Assembly (NCBI RefSeq): GCF_003026495.1
Contig: NZ_PYMA01000022.1
Coordinates: 27,271-91,270, forward strand
Reading direction: 5' to 3'
DNA length: 64,000 nt
DNA from: Photobacterium sanctipauli
Lineage (GTDB): Bacteria > Pseudomonadota > Gammaproteobacteria > Enterobacterales > Vibrionaceae
The notes beneath the pieces are model-generated. The model had not been told where the DNA came from. It ran no database searches and worked only from the letters and a program-made list of their open reading frames with translations. Of the stretch, positions 43,265 to 50,896 are shown one piece after another. How positions within the stretch are numbered: position 1 is the first letter of the stretch; each line of letters opens with the position of its first letter. Position numbers and translations under genes: made by a program.

Positions 43265-44911
43265 ATGGCTGCAAAAGACGTAAAATTTGGTAACGACGCA
43301 CGTATCAAAATGCTAGAAGGTGTTAACGTTCTGGCAGACGCAGTAAAGGTAACACTGGGCCCTAAAGGCCGTAACGTCGTACTAGACAAATCATTCGGTG
43401 CACCAACTATCACTAAAGATGGTGTATCTGTTGCGCGTGAAATCGAGCTGGAAGACAAGTTCCAGAACATGGGCGCGCAAATGGTTAAAGAAGTGGCGTC
43501 TCAAGCAAACGACGCGGCGGGTGATGGTACAACCACGGCAACAGTACTGGCCCAGTCTATCGTTAACGAAGGCCTGAAAGCGGTTGCTGCGGGTATGAAC
43601 CCAATGGATCTTAAGCGTGGTATCGACAAAGCGGTTGCAGCTGCGGTTGAAGAGCTAAAAGCACTGTCTGTACCGTGTGCAGACACTAAAGCGATTGCCC
43701 AGGTTGGTACTATCTCTGCAAACTCTGATGCAACAGTAGGTAACATCATTGCTGAAGCAATGGAAAAAGTAGGCCGTGACGGCGTTATTACTGTTGAAGA
43801 AGGTCAGGCTCTTCACGACGAGCTAGACGTTGTTGAAGGTATGCAGTTTGATCGCGGCTACCTATCTCCTTACTTCATCAATAACCAAGAAGCGGGTTCT
43901 GTTGACCTAGAAAACCCATTCATCCTGCTTATCGACAAGAAAGTATCGAACATTCGCGAACTACTACCTGCACTAGAAGGTGTGGCGAAAGCATCACGTC
44001 CACTGCTTATCATTGCAGAAGACGTAGAAGGCGAAGCGCTGGCAACGCTAGTAGTGAACAACATGCGTGGTATCGTGAAAGTAGCTGCTGTTAAGGCACC
44101 AGGTTTCGGTGACCGCCGTAAAGCGATGCTACAAGATATCGCGGTACTGACTGCGGGTACTGTGATTTCTGAAGAAATCGGTCTTGAGCTAGAAAAAGTT
44201 CAGCTAGAAGACCTAGGTCAAGCTAAGCGCGTAAACATCACCAAAGAAGCCACCACTATCATCGATGGTACTGGCGAAGAAGAGATGATTGCGGGCCGTG
44301 TTGCTCAAATCCGTCAGCAAATCGAAGAAGCAACTTCAGACTACGACAAAGAGAAACTACAAGAGCGTGTAGCTAAACTGGCTGGCGGTGTTGCAGTGAT
44401 CAAAGTTGGTGCCGCAACTGAAGTTGAAATGAAAGAGAAGAAAGACCGCGTTGAAGATGCCCTACACGCAACCCGTGCAGCGGTAGAAGAAGGCGTTGTT
44501 GCTGGTGGTGGTGTTGCGCTTATCCGCGCTGCGTCTAAAGTTGTTGACGTTGAAGGCGACAACGAAGAGCAAAACGTGGGTATCCGTGTCGCACTTCGCG
44601 CAATGGAAGCACCTATCCGTCAAATCACCAAGAACGCAGGCGACGAAGAGTCTGTGGTTGCTAACAACGTGAAGGCAGGCGAAGCTAACTACGGTTACAA
44701 CGCTGCAACTGGCGAGTACGGTGACATGATCGAGATGGGTATCCTAGACCCAACAAAAGTAACGCGTTCAGCACTTCAGTTCGCGGCTTCTGTTGCTGGC
44801 CTGATGATCACTACCGAAGCGATGGTAACAGACCTACCACAGAAAGACGCACCAGCAATGCCTGATATGGGCGGCATGGGCGGTATGGGTGGCATGGGCG
44901 GTATGATGTAA
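43265..44911 (+). CDS. groL: Chaperonin GroEL
   Basis: GroEL is the 60-kDa ATP-driven folding chaperonin. The 548-residue product begins MAAKDVKFGNDARIKMLEGV, has the ATP loop GDGTTTATVLAQSIVNEG, and the signature AAVEEGVVAGGGVALIRA. It ends in the Gly-Gly-Met repeat tail. Codon use is strongly biased, as expected for a highly expressed gene. A terminator follows. Confidence 0.99.
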   Translation: MAAKDVKFGNDARIKMLEGVNVLADAVKVTLGPKGRNVVLDKSFGAPTITKDGVSVAREIELEDKFQNMGAQMVKEVASQANDAAGDGTTTATVLAQSIVNEGLKAVAAGMNPMDLKRGIDKAVAAAVEELKALSVPCADTKAIAQVGTISANSDATVGNIIAEAMEKVGRDGVITVEEGQALHDELDVVEGMQFDRGYLSPYFINNQEAGSVDLENPFILLIDKKVSNIRELLPALEGVAKASRPLLIIAEDVEGEALATLVVNNMRGIVKVAAVKAPGFGDRRKAMLQDIAVLTAGTVISEEIGLELEKVQLEDLGQAKRVNITKEATTIIDGTGEEEMIAGRVAQIRQQIEEATSDYDKEKLQERVAKLAGGVAVIKVGAATEVEMKEKKDRVEDALHATRAAVEEGVVAGGGVALIRAASKVVDVEGDNEEQNVGIRVALRAMEAPIRQITKNAGDEESVVANNVKAGEANYGYNAATGEYGDMIEMGILDPTKVTRSALQFAASVAGLMITTEAMVTDLPQKDAPAMPDMGGMGGMGGMGGMM

Positions 44912-44937
44912 TCAAGCCGACTTAATCACCTTAAGTC

Positions 44938-44973
44938 TGTAAAAACCGGTGGCAGCAATGCTACCGGTTTTTT
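44938..44973 (+). terminator. groESL terminator
   Basis: AAAAACCGGTGGCA pairs with TGCTACCGGTTTTT (one G-T pair) around GCAA and continues into a T-run, 27 bp past the groL stop. Confidence 0.9.
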
Positions 44974-45593
44974 GTGCCTATTGTTGGAGGATCAAGTGAT
45001 GGTGAGTTGGCTTGGTATCAGGCTGTTTACCGCACCGGGTTCACTCGGAAAATTCCAAAGAAAGCTGTACAAAAATAAAATCTAATATAAAACAATAATT
45101 TAGTGTGATTTTCTGAGTTCTTATAACACAGCGATAATTTCGCTCTGCTTATTGCTGTATTTTAGCTATAAAGCTGTACGGTTGGGAGAGGGCTAGGCTG
45201 GTGAATGATACAAAAGGCTGAAAATAAAGCGCGACAGAAGGAAAAATGGGTGGAATAGAATGAAATATGATGAAATAGGTTTGTCAGTGAAAAAGCCTGA
45301 AAAGCTGTACGTAATAAAAATGCATTAAAAACAATGGCTTATGTTGTTTTATTTTTAGTGCCGGGTTAAGGGCTTAGAGTGTTCAGGAAAAAGCTGAAAA
45401 TAGCAGTTAAACCTGAACAATAAAAGACTAAATAAGCAAAATTCTACCAATGAGCTTGCCGGGAAAAAAGCTAGAAAAGCTGCACACATATATATTCATA
45501 CAAATCAATAACTTAACAATGTTGGCTCTGGTGTGATTTAAAAGTTAGAAAGTGTACAGCTTTTAGGTGTTTATTTTCTTGTATGTTGTACTG
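44974..45593. other. Gene-free AT-rich region between groL and mgtC
   Basis: About 620 bp without a gene-like reading frame; most of it is occupied by repeat array A. Confidence 0.7.
45061..45564. repeat. Repeat array A, right of groL: four forward core copies and one inverted end
   Basis: In AT-rich, gene-free DNA between groL and mgtC the 10-mer AAAGCTGTAC occurs at 45061, 45170 and 45301, with the variant AAAGCTGCAC at 45476 and an inverted copy (GTACAGCTTT) at 45554-45563. Similarity extends beyond the core: about 28 bases in, copies share an AATCAATA-CTTA-like block followed by GTTGG or a T-rich block. The last unit (45475-45564) is 90 bp with 11-bp near-complementary ends. I do not recognise the family. 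Confidence 0.75.
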
Positions 45594-46097
45594 CTAGTCG
45601 TCGAGATTGATCGTCTTTGTTTGCTTGGTTTTCCTTTTCTGCCGCCGATCGGTTAAGTGGGCATGTACCCCCTTGCGTAGAAAGCGTAGGCTGTTTTCTA
45701 GCTTGTCGACACCCAACAAAATACAAATGATCAGTCCGGTCATCATTACCGCGCTGTGGCCATGGCCAAAGCCGATGGTGATCCCCAATGCGGCTAACAT
45801 CCACACCACAGCCGCGGAGGTGACGCCGTGTATTTGGCCATCTCGGTTCATCATCACCCCGGCACCAAGGAAACCGATACCGGTGATCACCTGCGACATC
45901 ACCCGTGAAACATCGGTATTGTTGTCCGAGACAGTTTGCCCAAGGGTGATGAAGCAGTAAGTACCTATGATGATCAGGCTGGATGTTCGAATGCCAACGG
46001 GCTTGCCCCTTAGCTGGCGTTCTAAACCGATAAGTGCTCCACAAATGGCGCATTGCAGTAACGCCGGCCAGCTAAATGGCGTGATATCAGGCCACAT
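45594..46097 (-). CDS. mgtC: MgtC/SapB family membrane protein
   Basis: The 167-residue product has about five membrane helices in its first 130 residues. The MgtC/SapB signature is present: CGALIGLERQLRGKPVGIRT, SSLIIIGTYCF, VITGIGFLGAGVMM, GVTSAAVVWMLAALG. It has a basic cytosolic tail but not the long ACT-like C-terminal domain of Salmonella MgtC. The family is linked to survival in low Mg2+ and acid and to ATP synthase control, but the role of short members is unclear. It lies 86 bp downstream of rimK, with a terminator between them. Confidence 0.88.
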   Translation of the reverse strand: MWPDITPFSWPALLQCAICGALIGLERQLRGKPVGIRTSSLIIIGTYCFITLGQTVSDNNTDVSRVMSQVITGIGFLGAGVMMNRDGQIHGVTSAAVVWMLAALGITIGFGHGHSAVMMTGLIICILLGVDKLENSLRFLRKGVHAHLTDRRQKRKTKQTKTINLDD

Positions 46098-46120
46098 ATT
46101 TTCTTCTCTGCTAAATAATG

Positions 46121-46147
46121 AAAAAAGCAGTCGATGACTGCTTTTTT
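46121..46147 (-). terminator. Terminator between rimK and mgtC
   Basis: A perfect 12-bp stem (AAAAAAGCAGTC / GACTGCTTTTTT) with a GAT loop and flanking A/T runs ends rimK transcription; mgtC needs its own promoter or read-through. Confidence 0.9.
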
Positions 46148-46183
46148 GTCGGTTATGGTTTGCTGGCTTTATGCCGAGCCAAA

Positions 46184-47089
46184 CTACTGGTGTGACAGGC
46201 GGCGATGGTGTTTTTTGCCCGCATGCTTTTCGATGTACTCGACAATCATGCCTGCAATGTCTTTGCCCGTGGCTGCTTCAATGCCCTCAAGGCCGGGTGA
46301 GGAGTTGACTTCCATAACCAGCGGCCCACGCTTTGAGCGCAGCAAATCGACGCCAGCGACGCTGAGCCCCATCGCTTTGGCGGCTGCCACGGCGGTCTTG
46401 CGCTCTTCCGGGGTGATCTTGACCAGTGATGCGCTACCGCCACGGTGCAAGTTAGAGCGGAACTCGCCCTCGGCTGCCTGGCGTTTCATCGCTGCAATGA
46501 CCTTGTCGCCAATCACAAAGCAGCGGATATCGGCACCGCCGGCCTCTTCAATGTACTCTTGCACCATGATATTGGCCTTGAGCCCCATGAAGGCTTCAAT
46601 CACGCTTTCAGCCGCTTTTTGGGTTTCTGCCAGTACCACCCCGATCCCCTGCGTCCCCTCAAGTAGTTTGATCACCAGAGGGGCACCGCCAACCATCTTG
46701 ATCAGATCAGGCACGTCATCCGGCTTGCTGGCAAAGCCAGTGATTGGCATGCCGACCCCTTTGCGGCTCAATAGCTGCAATGAGCGGAGTTTGTCCCGCG
46801 AGCGCGATATCGCAATTGATTGGTTGACCGAAAACACATCCATCATTTCGAACTGGCGTAATACCGAACACCCATAAAAAGTAATATCGGCCCCGATACG
46901 CGGGATAATCGCATCGAATCCGGTGAGGTCTTGGCCCTCGAAATGGATCGATGGCTTGACCGAGTTAATGTTCATATAACAACGCAGGGCGTTGATGATC
47001 ACTGCTTCATGACCTCGCTGCTCAATCGCTTCGCGCAAGCGGCGGGTGGAGTATAAGTTTTCGTTCTGGGAAAGAATGCCAATTTTCAT
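46184..47089 (-). CDS. rimK: Ribosomal protein S6--L-glutamate ligase RimK
   Basis: RimK adds glutamates to the C-terminus of ribosomal protein S6 using ATP. The 301-residue ATP-grasp product starts MKIGILSQNENLYSTRRLRE and carries DAIIPRIGADITFYG, the ATP loop PLVIKLLEGTQGIGVVLAE, FVIGDKVIAAMKR, and the metal motif VMEVNSSPGLEGIE. Length is normal. rimK is more often linked to an Asp-protease-like partner; here it is paired with mgtC and flanked by repeat arrays, between groESL and the EF-P genes. Confidence 0.94.
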   Translation of the reverse strand: MKIGILSQNENLYSTRRLREAIEQRGHEAVIINALRCYMNINSVKPSIHFEGQDLTGFDAIIPRIGADITFYGCSVLRQFEMMDVFSVNQSIAISRSRDKLRSLQLLSRKGVGMPITGFASKPDDVPDLIKMVGGAPLVIKLLEGTQGIGVVLAETQKAAESVIEAFMGLKANIMVQEYIEEAGGADIRCFVIGDKVIAAMKRQAAEGEFRSNLHRGGSASLVKITPEERKTAVAAAKAMGLSVAGVDLLRSKRGPLVMEVNSSPGLEGIEAATGKDIAGMIVEYIEKHAGKKHHRRLSHQ

Positions 47090-47649
47090 TGCGATACTCG
47101 TTCTCTTTAATAGGTCTTCAATGCTGCAAGGCAGGAAGTTTGGCTGTCTTCGGTGCCAGCAGAGTGGACCGCGACTATGCGCCTGGACGGGCTAAAAAGC
47201 GAGCAAATTGGCGATGATATTTTCTTGTGCTGACCATGAAGGATTTTTCTTAAAGCCTGTTGTAGGCGAAATACATAATCCAAAGTTCAACTGGAGAATT
47301 ACTTAAAAGGCTGTACGGATTTATTTCTTATATGAATCAGTAGTTTAGCTGGGTGTTTTTTAAAGGCTCTATATAAGCCCAAAAGTGATCTCCAATTAGC
47401 TGTATTTTTGCTGAAAAGCTGTACATGACATTTGAGAAAATAAAGTATTTGGCCTGCTATATGATTTATAGTTGGCCTGCGAATTAGCTTAAAAAGCTGT
47501 ACGCTAATTAATTTGTTTTTAATCAATACCTTACGGTTGGTTGTGGCGCTTACATCAAAGAAGGTGAAAATGTGCAGCTTTTTTGTGAACCGAGGTGGGT
47601 AAGTTGTACCATTAACAGGGCAAGGCAGCCGGGCTGCCTTGCAAAGGGG
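47090..47649. other. Gene-free AT-rich region upstream of rimK
   Basis: About 560 bp without a credible gene. The first 200 bp should contain the rimK promoter; the rest is occupied by repeat array B, ending near the epmB stop. Confidence 0.65.
47306..47583. repeat. Repeat array B, upstream of rimK: three forward cores and one inverted end
   Basis: Core copies are a variant AAAAGGCTGTAC at about 47306 and AAAGCTGTAC at 47415 and 47493; an inverted variant (GTGCAGCTTT) is at 47572-47581. As in array A, an AATCAATA-CTTA block recurs about 28 bases after the core. The last unit (47492-47582) is 91 bp with 11-bp complementary ends, nearly the same size as the last unit of array A, and its interior is alignable. 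Confidence 0.75.
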
Positions 47650-48672
47650 TTATTCTAGGTGAAGATCCAGTGGGGTTTTGCTCTTGCGGCCACCGATCTC
47701 GCGGGTGAGCTTTGGCACCAGGTAGCCCGAGACATTCTCCATTAGCCCCGACATCAGCGCGCGGGCTTGACGGTCGTTAATCATGAAATGCGCGGCACCT
47801 TGCACCTTGTCTAGCACATGGAGGTAGTAGGGTAGGATCCCGGCGCTGAATAGGGCCTCGCTTAGGTCTGTAAGGGCCTTTACGGAGTCATTGACGCCTC
47901 GCAGCAGTACCCCTTGGTTAAGCAGGGTGACATCGGCCTGCTTGAGCTTAGCCATTGCTGTTGCCAGCTCTTGGTTAACTTCATTGCTGTGGTTGATATG
48001 CGTGACGAGCACCGCCTGTAAGCGGCTCTCAGACAGCAAATCGCACAAGGTGCTGGTAATGCGCGACGGCAATACCACGGGCAAGCGAGAGTGGATTCTC
48101 AGGCGCTTTACATGGGGGATGCCCTCAATGGCCTTGAGCAGCCACGCCAGCTCGTGGTCTTTGGCCATCAATGGGTCACCGCCGGATAGGATAACCTCGT
48201 TAACCTGAGGCTGGCTGGCGATATAGTCGATGGCTACTTGCCAATGGCGCTTGCCACCCTGGTTGTCCTGGTAGGGAAAGTGGCGGCGGAAACAGTAACG
48301 GCAATTTACTGCACAGCCCCCCTTAACAATCATCAGCACCCGGTTTTTGTATTTATGCAGTAATCCCGGAATCGCATTGTCTTGCTCTTCCAGCGGATCT
48401 TGCGAGTAGCCCGGATGGACCTCAAATTCTTCTGCCAACGGCAAAACTTGGCGTAAAAGCGGGTCGTATGGGTTGCCAACTTCCATTCTATCGACAAAGC
48501 TCTTAGGAACACGTAACGCAAATAATGACCGGGCCATTAACCCCTGTTCCCACGGCGTGGGATCGATTTTTAGGGTTTCAAGCAATTTTATGGGATCAGA
48601 AATCGCATTCGCGAGATCATTCAACCAGTTTTGCTCAACAGTTGGGGCGTTTCGGGTTATTATGTGCGGCAT
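47650..48672 (-). CDS. epmB: EF-P beta-lysylation protein EpmB (lysine 2,3-aminomutase)
   Basis: EpmB makes (R)-beta-lysine, the substrate for EF-P modification, using S-adenosylmethionine and PLP. The radical-SAM Cys motif CAVNCRYCFRRHFPY is clear, as are ILSGGDPLMAKDH and the PLP-site region near the C-terminus. The ATG at 48672 (MPHIITRN) gives 340 residues, matching E. coli EpmB. It is divergent from efp with only 33 bp between starts, so the two promoters must overlap. Confidence 0.96.
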   Translation of the reverse strand: MPHIITRNAPTVEQNWLNDLANAISDPIKLLETLKIDPTPWEQGLMARSLFALRVPKSFVDRMEVGNPYDPLLRQVLPLAEEFEVHPGYSQDPLEEQDNAIPGLLHKYKNRVLMIVKGGCAVNCRYCFRRHFPYQDNQGGKRHWQVAIDYIASQPQVNEVILSGGDPLMAKDHELAWLLKAIEGIPHVKRLRIHSRLPVVLPSRITSTLCDLLSESRLQAVLVTHINHSNEVNQELATAMAKLKQADVTLLNQGVLLRGVNDSVKALTDLSEALFSAGILPYYLHVLDKVQGAAHFMINDRQARALMSGLMENVSGYLVPKLTREIGGRKSKTPLDLHLE

Positions 48673-48705
48673 TAAATACAACTCGAAGATGTTAAGAGGA
48701 TAAAA

Positions 48706-49272
48706 ATGGCGTCTTTCAGCACCAATGAATTCCGCGGCGGAATGAAAATTATGCTAGATAATGAACCATGTGTCATTATCGAAAACGAATTTGTTAAGCC
48801 AGGCAAAGGCCAGGCGTTCAACCGCGTTAAGATCCGCAAACTGCTTTCAGGCAAGGTTCTTGAGAAGACTTTCAAATCTGGTGAATCAGTTGAAGCTGCA
48901 GACGTAATCGATACTGATCTGGATTACCTATACAACGACGGTGAGTTCTACCACTTCATGAACAACGAAACGTTCGAGCAGATCGCTGCTGACATGAAAG
49001 CGGTAGGTGAAAACGCGAAGTGGTTGGTAGAGAACAACACTTGTACGCTGACGCTTTGGAACGGCAACCCAATCGCGGTTACGCCACCAAACTTCGTTGA
49101 GCTAGAAGTGGTTGAAACCGATCCAGGCCTGAAAGGCGATACACAGGGTACTGGCGGTAAGCCTGCAACGCTAACTACAGGTGCTGTAGTACGTGTTCCT
49201 CTGTTCATCCAGATCGGCGAAGTGATCAAAGTTGATACGCGTTCTGCTGAATACGTAGGTCGTGTGAAGTAA
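48706..49272 (+). CDS. efp: Translation elongation factor P
   Basis: EF-P rescues ribosomes stalled on polyproline. The 188-residue product begins MASFSTNEFRGGMKIMLDN and has the three beta-barrel domains. The modification loop KPGKGQAFNR carries Lys34, the residue beta-lysylated by EpmA and EpmB; both enzymes are encoded within 6 kb. The C-terminal signature is GDTQGTGGKPATLTTGAVV. Terminator at 49293-49317. Confidence 0.98.
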   Translation: MASFSTNEFRGGMKIMLDNEPCVIIENEFVKPGKGQAFNRVKIRKLLSGKVLEKTFKSGESVEAADVIDTDLDYLYNDGEFYHFMNNETFEQIAADMKAVGENAKWLVENNTCTLTLWNGNPIAVTPPNFVELEVVETDPGLKGDTQGTGGKPATLTTGAVVRVPLFIQIGEVIKVDTRSAEYVGRVK

Positions 49273-49292
49273 TTTCACCCGCAGCTACGAAG

Positions 49293-49317
49293 AAAGGTCG
49301 CCTAGGCGGCCTTTTTT
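49293..49317 (+). terminator. efp terminator
   Basis: AAAGGTCGCC pairs with GGCGGCCTTT (one G-T pair), closing a short TA loop and followed by T residues. Confidence 0.85.
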
Positions 49318-49351
49318 GTTGCCTGATGGACGAGGAATAAATCGCAGGCAT

Positions 49352-49381
49352 AAAAAAAGCACCGCGATGCGGTGCTTTTTT
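49352..49381. terminator. frdABCD terminator
   Basis: A strong stem (AAAAAAGCACCGC / GCGGTGCTTTTTT) with a GAT loop lies 16 bp past the frdD stop; A-run and T-run on both sides make it bidirectional with efp. Confidence 0.92.
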
Positions 49382-49396
49382 CGCTTCGTTTATGGC

Positions 49397-49759
49397 TTAA
49401 ACCATGAATACGAAGATAACAGCCAGTGCAGACACTAGGAAAGCCGCTGCGTAGCAAGCGATCTTACCAACCACGCCAGTGTGGAACTTAAGATCGTGCA
49501 TACCGTGGTGTAGACGGTGCATTGCATGCCACATTGGTAGTGCTAGCGTTGCGATGGTGAACAGGCCACCGATAATGCTGGTAACGAAGCCAGATACGCG
49601 CTCGTAGCTCATTGCTTCGGCGTCAAGCATGCCTAGCGGCACCATGATACCCAGTACTAGAACAGTTACCGGTGTTAGCATTGCAAACCAAGTACCGCCT
49701 GCACCGAATAGACCCCACCATACTGGTTCGTCAGAACGTTTAGGATTTAGATTAACCAC
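49397..49759 (-). CDS. frdD: Fumarate reductase membrane anchor subunit D
   Basis: The 120-residue product has three membrane helices and the FrdD opening NPKRSDEPVWWGLFGAGGTW, plus LPMWHAMHRLHHGMHDLKFH. With FrdC it anchors FrdAB to the inner membrane and binds menaquinol. It is the last gene of frdABCD, 10 bp after frdC. Confidence 0.97.
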   Translation of the reverse strand: MVNLNPKRSDEPVWWGLFGAGGTWFAMLTPVTVLVLGIMVPLGMLDAEAMSYERVSGFVTSIIGGLFTIATLALPMWHAMHRLHHGMHDLKFHTGVVGKIACYAAAFLVSALAVIFVFMV

Positions 49760-49769
49760 GTGGCTCTCC

Positions 49770-50153
49770 TTAAACTAGTACTAGAACGAACAGTGAAATT
49801 GCAGCAACCGCAGCCCACTGAGCAAGAACAACAACTTTCTTATCTAGCGCTTTGCCCTTAACCTTGATAGGCATTACTTGTGGCATCATGCTGAAGAAAG
49901 TTTGTGCGTGGAACAGGCTACCCGCCAGTGCCAACACGTTCAGGATTAGAACGACTGGGTTAGCCATGAACTCTAGCCAGCCCGCCCATGCTTCTGGGCC
50001 CTTCACTAGGCTACCTAGACCGAAAGTCAGACAGATAGTGAAGAAGATCAGTGGTAGTACAGTTGCTTCACGAACCATGTAGAAGCGGTAGAAAGGATGA
50101 TCCTTCCACCAAGTGCGCTTCATTTCGCGAACGTAAGGTTTACGATTGCTCAT
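49770..50153 (-). CDS. frdC: Fumarate reductase membrane anchor subunit C
   Basis: The 127-residue product begins MSNRKPYVREMKRTWWKDHPF with the FrdC signature FYRFYMVREATVLPLIFF, and has three membrane helices. It forms the quinol site with FrdD. It lies 2 bp after frdB. Confidence 0.97.
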   Translation of the reverse strand: MSNRKPYVREMKRTWWKDHPFYRFYMVREATVLPLIFFTICLTFGLGSLVKGPEAWAGWLEFMANPVVLILNVLALAGSLFHAQTFFSMMPQVMPIKVKGKALDKKVVVLAQWAAVAAISLFVLVLV

Positions 50154-50155
50154 CC

Positions 50156-50896
50156 TTATGCCTCCTGAGGTTTGATCATGGCGATAACGAAATCTTTAGA
50201 AGATTCCACTTTGCCTTGGTTAACCGCTGCTGCTGGATCTACGCTCTTCGGACAAACTTCAGAACAGTAACCAACAAACGTACAGCCCCATGCGCCGTTT
50301 TCACCGTTGATAAGCTTCATACGCTCATCAGCACCGTTGTCACGGCTATCTAGGTTGTAACGGTGAGCAAGAGTCAGTGCCGCAGGGCCGATGAACTCTG
50401 GGTTCAGGCCAAACTGAGGACATGCTGCGTAGCAAAGACCACAGTTGATACAGCCAGAGAACTGCTTGTATTTTGCAAGCTGCTCAGGTGTCTGGTTGTT
50501 TGGACCATCTTCAGGCTTACGATCGTTACCGATGATGTAAGGCTTGATAGCTTCCAGGCGCTCGATGAACGGCGTCATGTCTACAACCAAGTCTTTTTCG
50601 ATAGCGAAGTTAGACAGCGCTTCGATTTTCAGGCCGTTCGGGTAGTCACGTAGGAAGGTTTTACATGCCAGTTTTGGCACCTTGTTAACCATCATGCCGC
50701 AAGAACCACAGATCGCCATACGGCAAGACCAACGGTATGCCAGATCTTTGTCTAGGTTATCTTTGATGTAACCTAGTGCATCAAGCACAGACATGGTTTC
50801 GTTAAACGGTACTTCGAACATTTCGAAGTACGGTTCTGCGTCTTTTGCTGGGTCATAACGCAGAATTTCAACTTTTTGGATACGGTTGCCTGACAT
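50156..50896 (-). CDS. frdB: Fumarate reductase iron-sulfur subunit
   Basis: The 246-residue product carries the [2Fe-2S] motif (SCRMAICGSCGMMV) and the C-terminal [4Fe-4S]/[3Fe-4S] motifs (CINCGLCYAACPQFG and CTFVGYCSEVCPKSVDP). It moves electrons from quinol to FrdA. Its start overlaps the frdA stop by one base. Confidence 0.98.
   Translation of the reverse strand: MSGNRIQKVEILRYDPAKDAEPYFEMFEVPFNETMSVLDALGYIKDNLDKDLAYRWSCRMAICGSCGMMVNKVPKLACKTFLRDYPNGLKIEALSNFAIEKDLVVDMTPFIERLEAIKPYIIGNDRKPEDGPNNQTPEQLAKYKQFSGCINCGLCYAACPQFGLNPEFIGPAALTLAHRYNLDSRDNGADERMKLINGENGAWGCTFVGYCSEVCPKSVDPAAAVNQGKVESSKDFVIAMIKPQEA

Noticed and set aside
45061..47583. CRISPR or integron (attC) arrays as an explanation for the repeats around mgtC-rimK
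   Set aside because: The cores are only 10-11 bp, the spacing is irregular (78-175 bp), units align with each other beyond the core, there are no cas or integrase genes, and no attC-type core sites (GTTRRRY) border gene cassettes.
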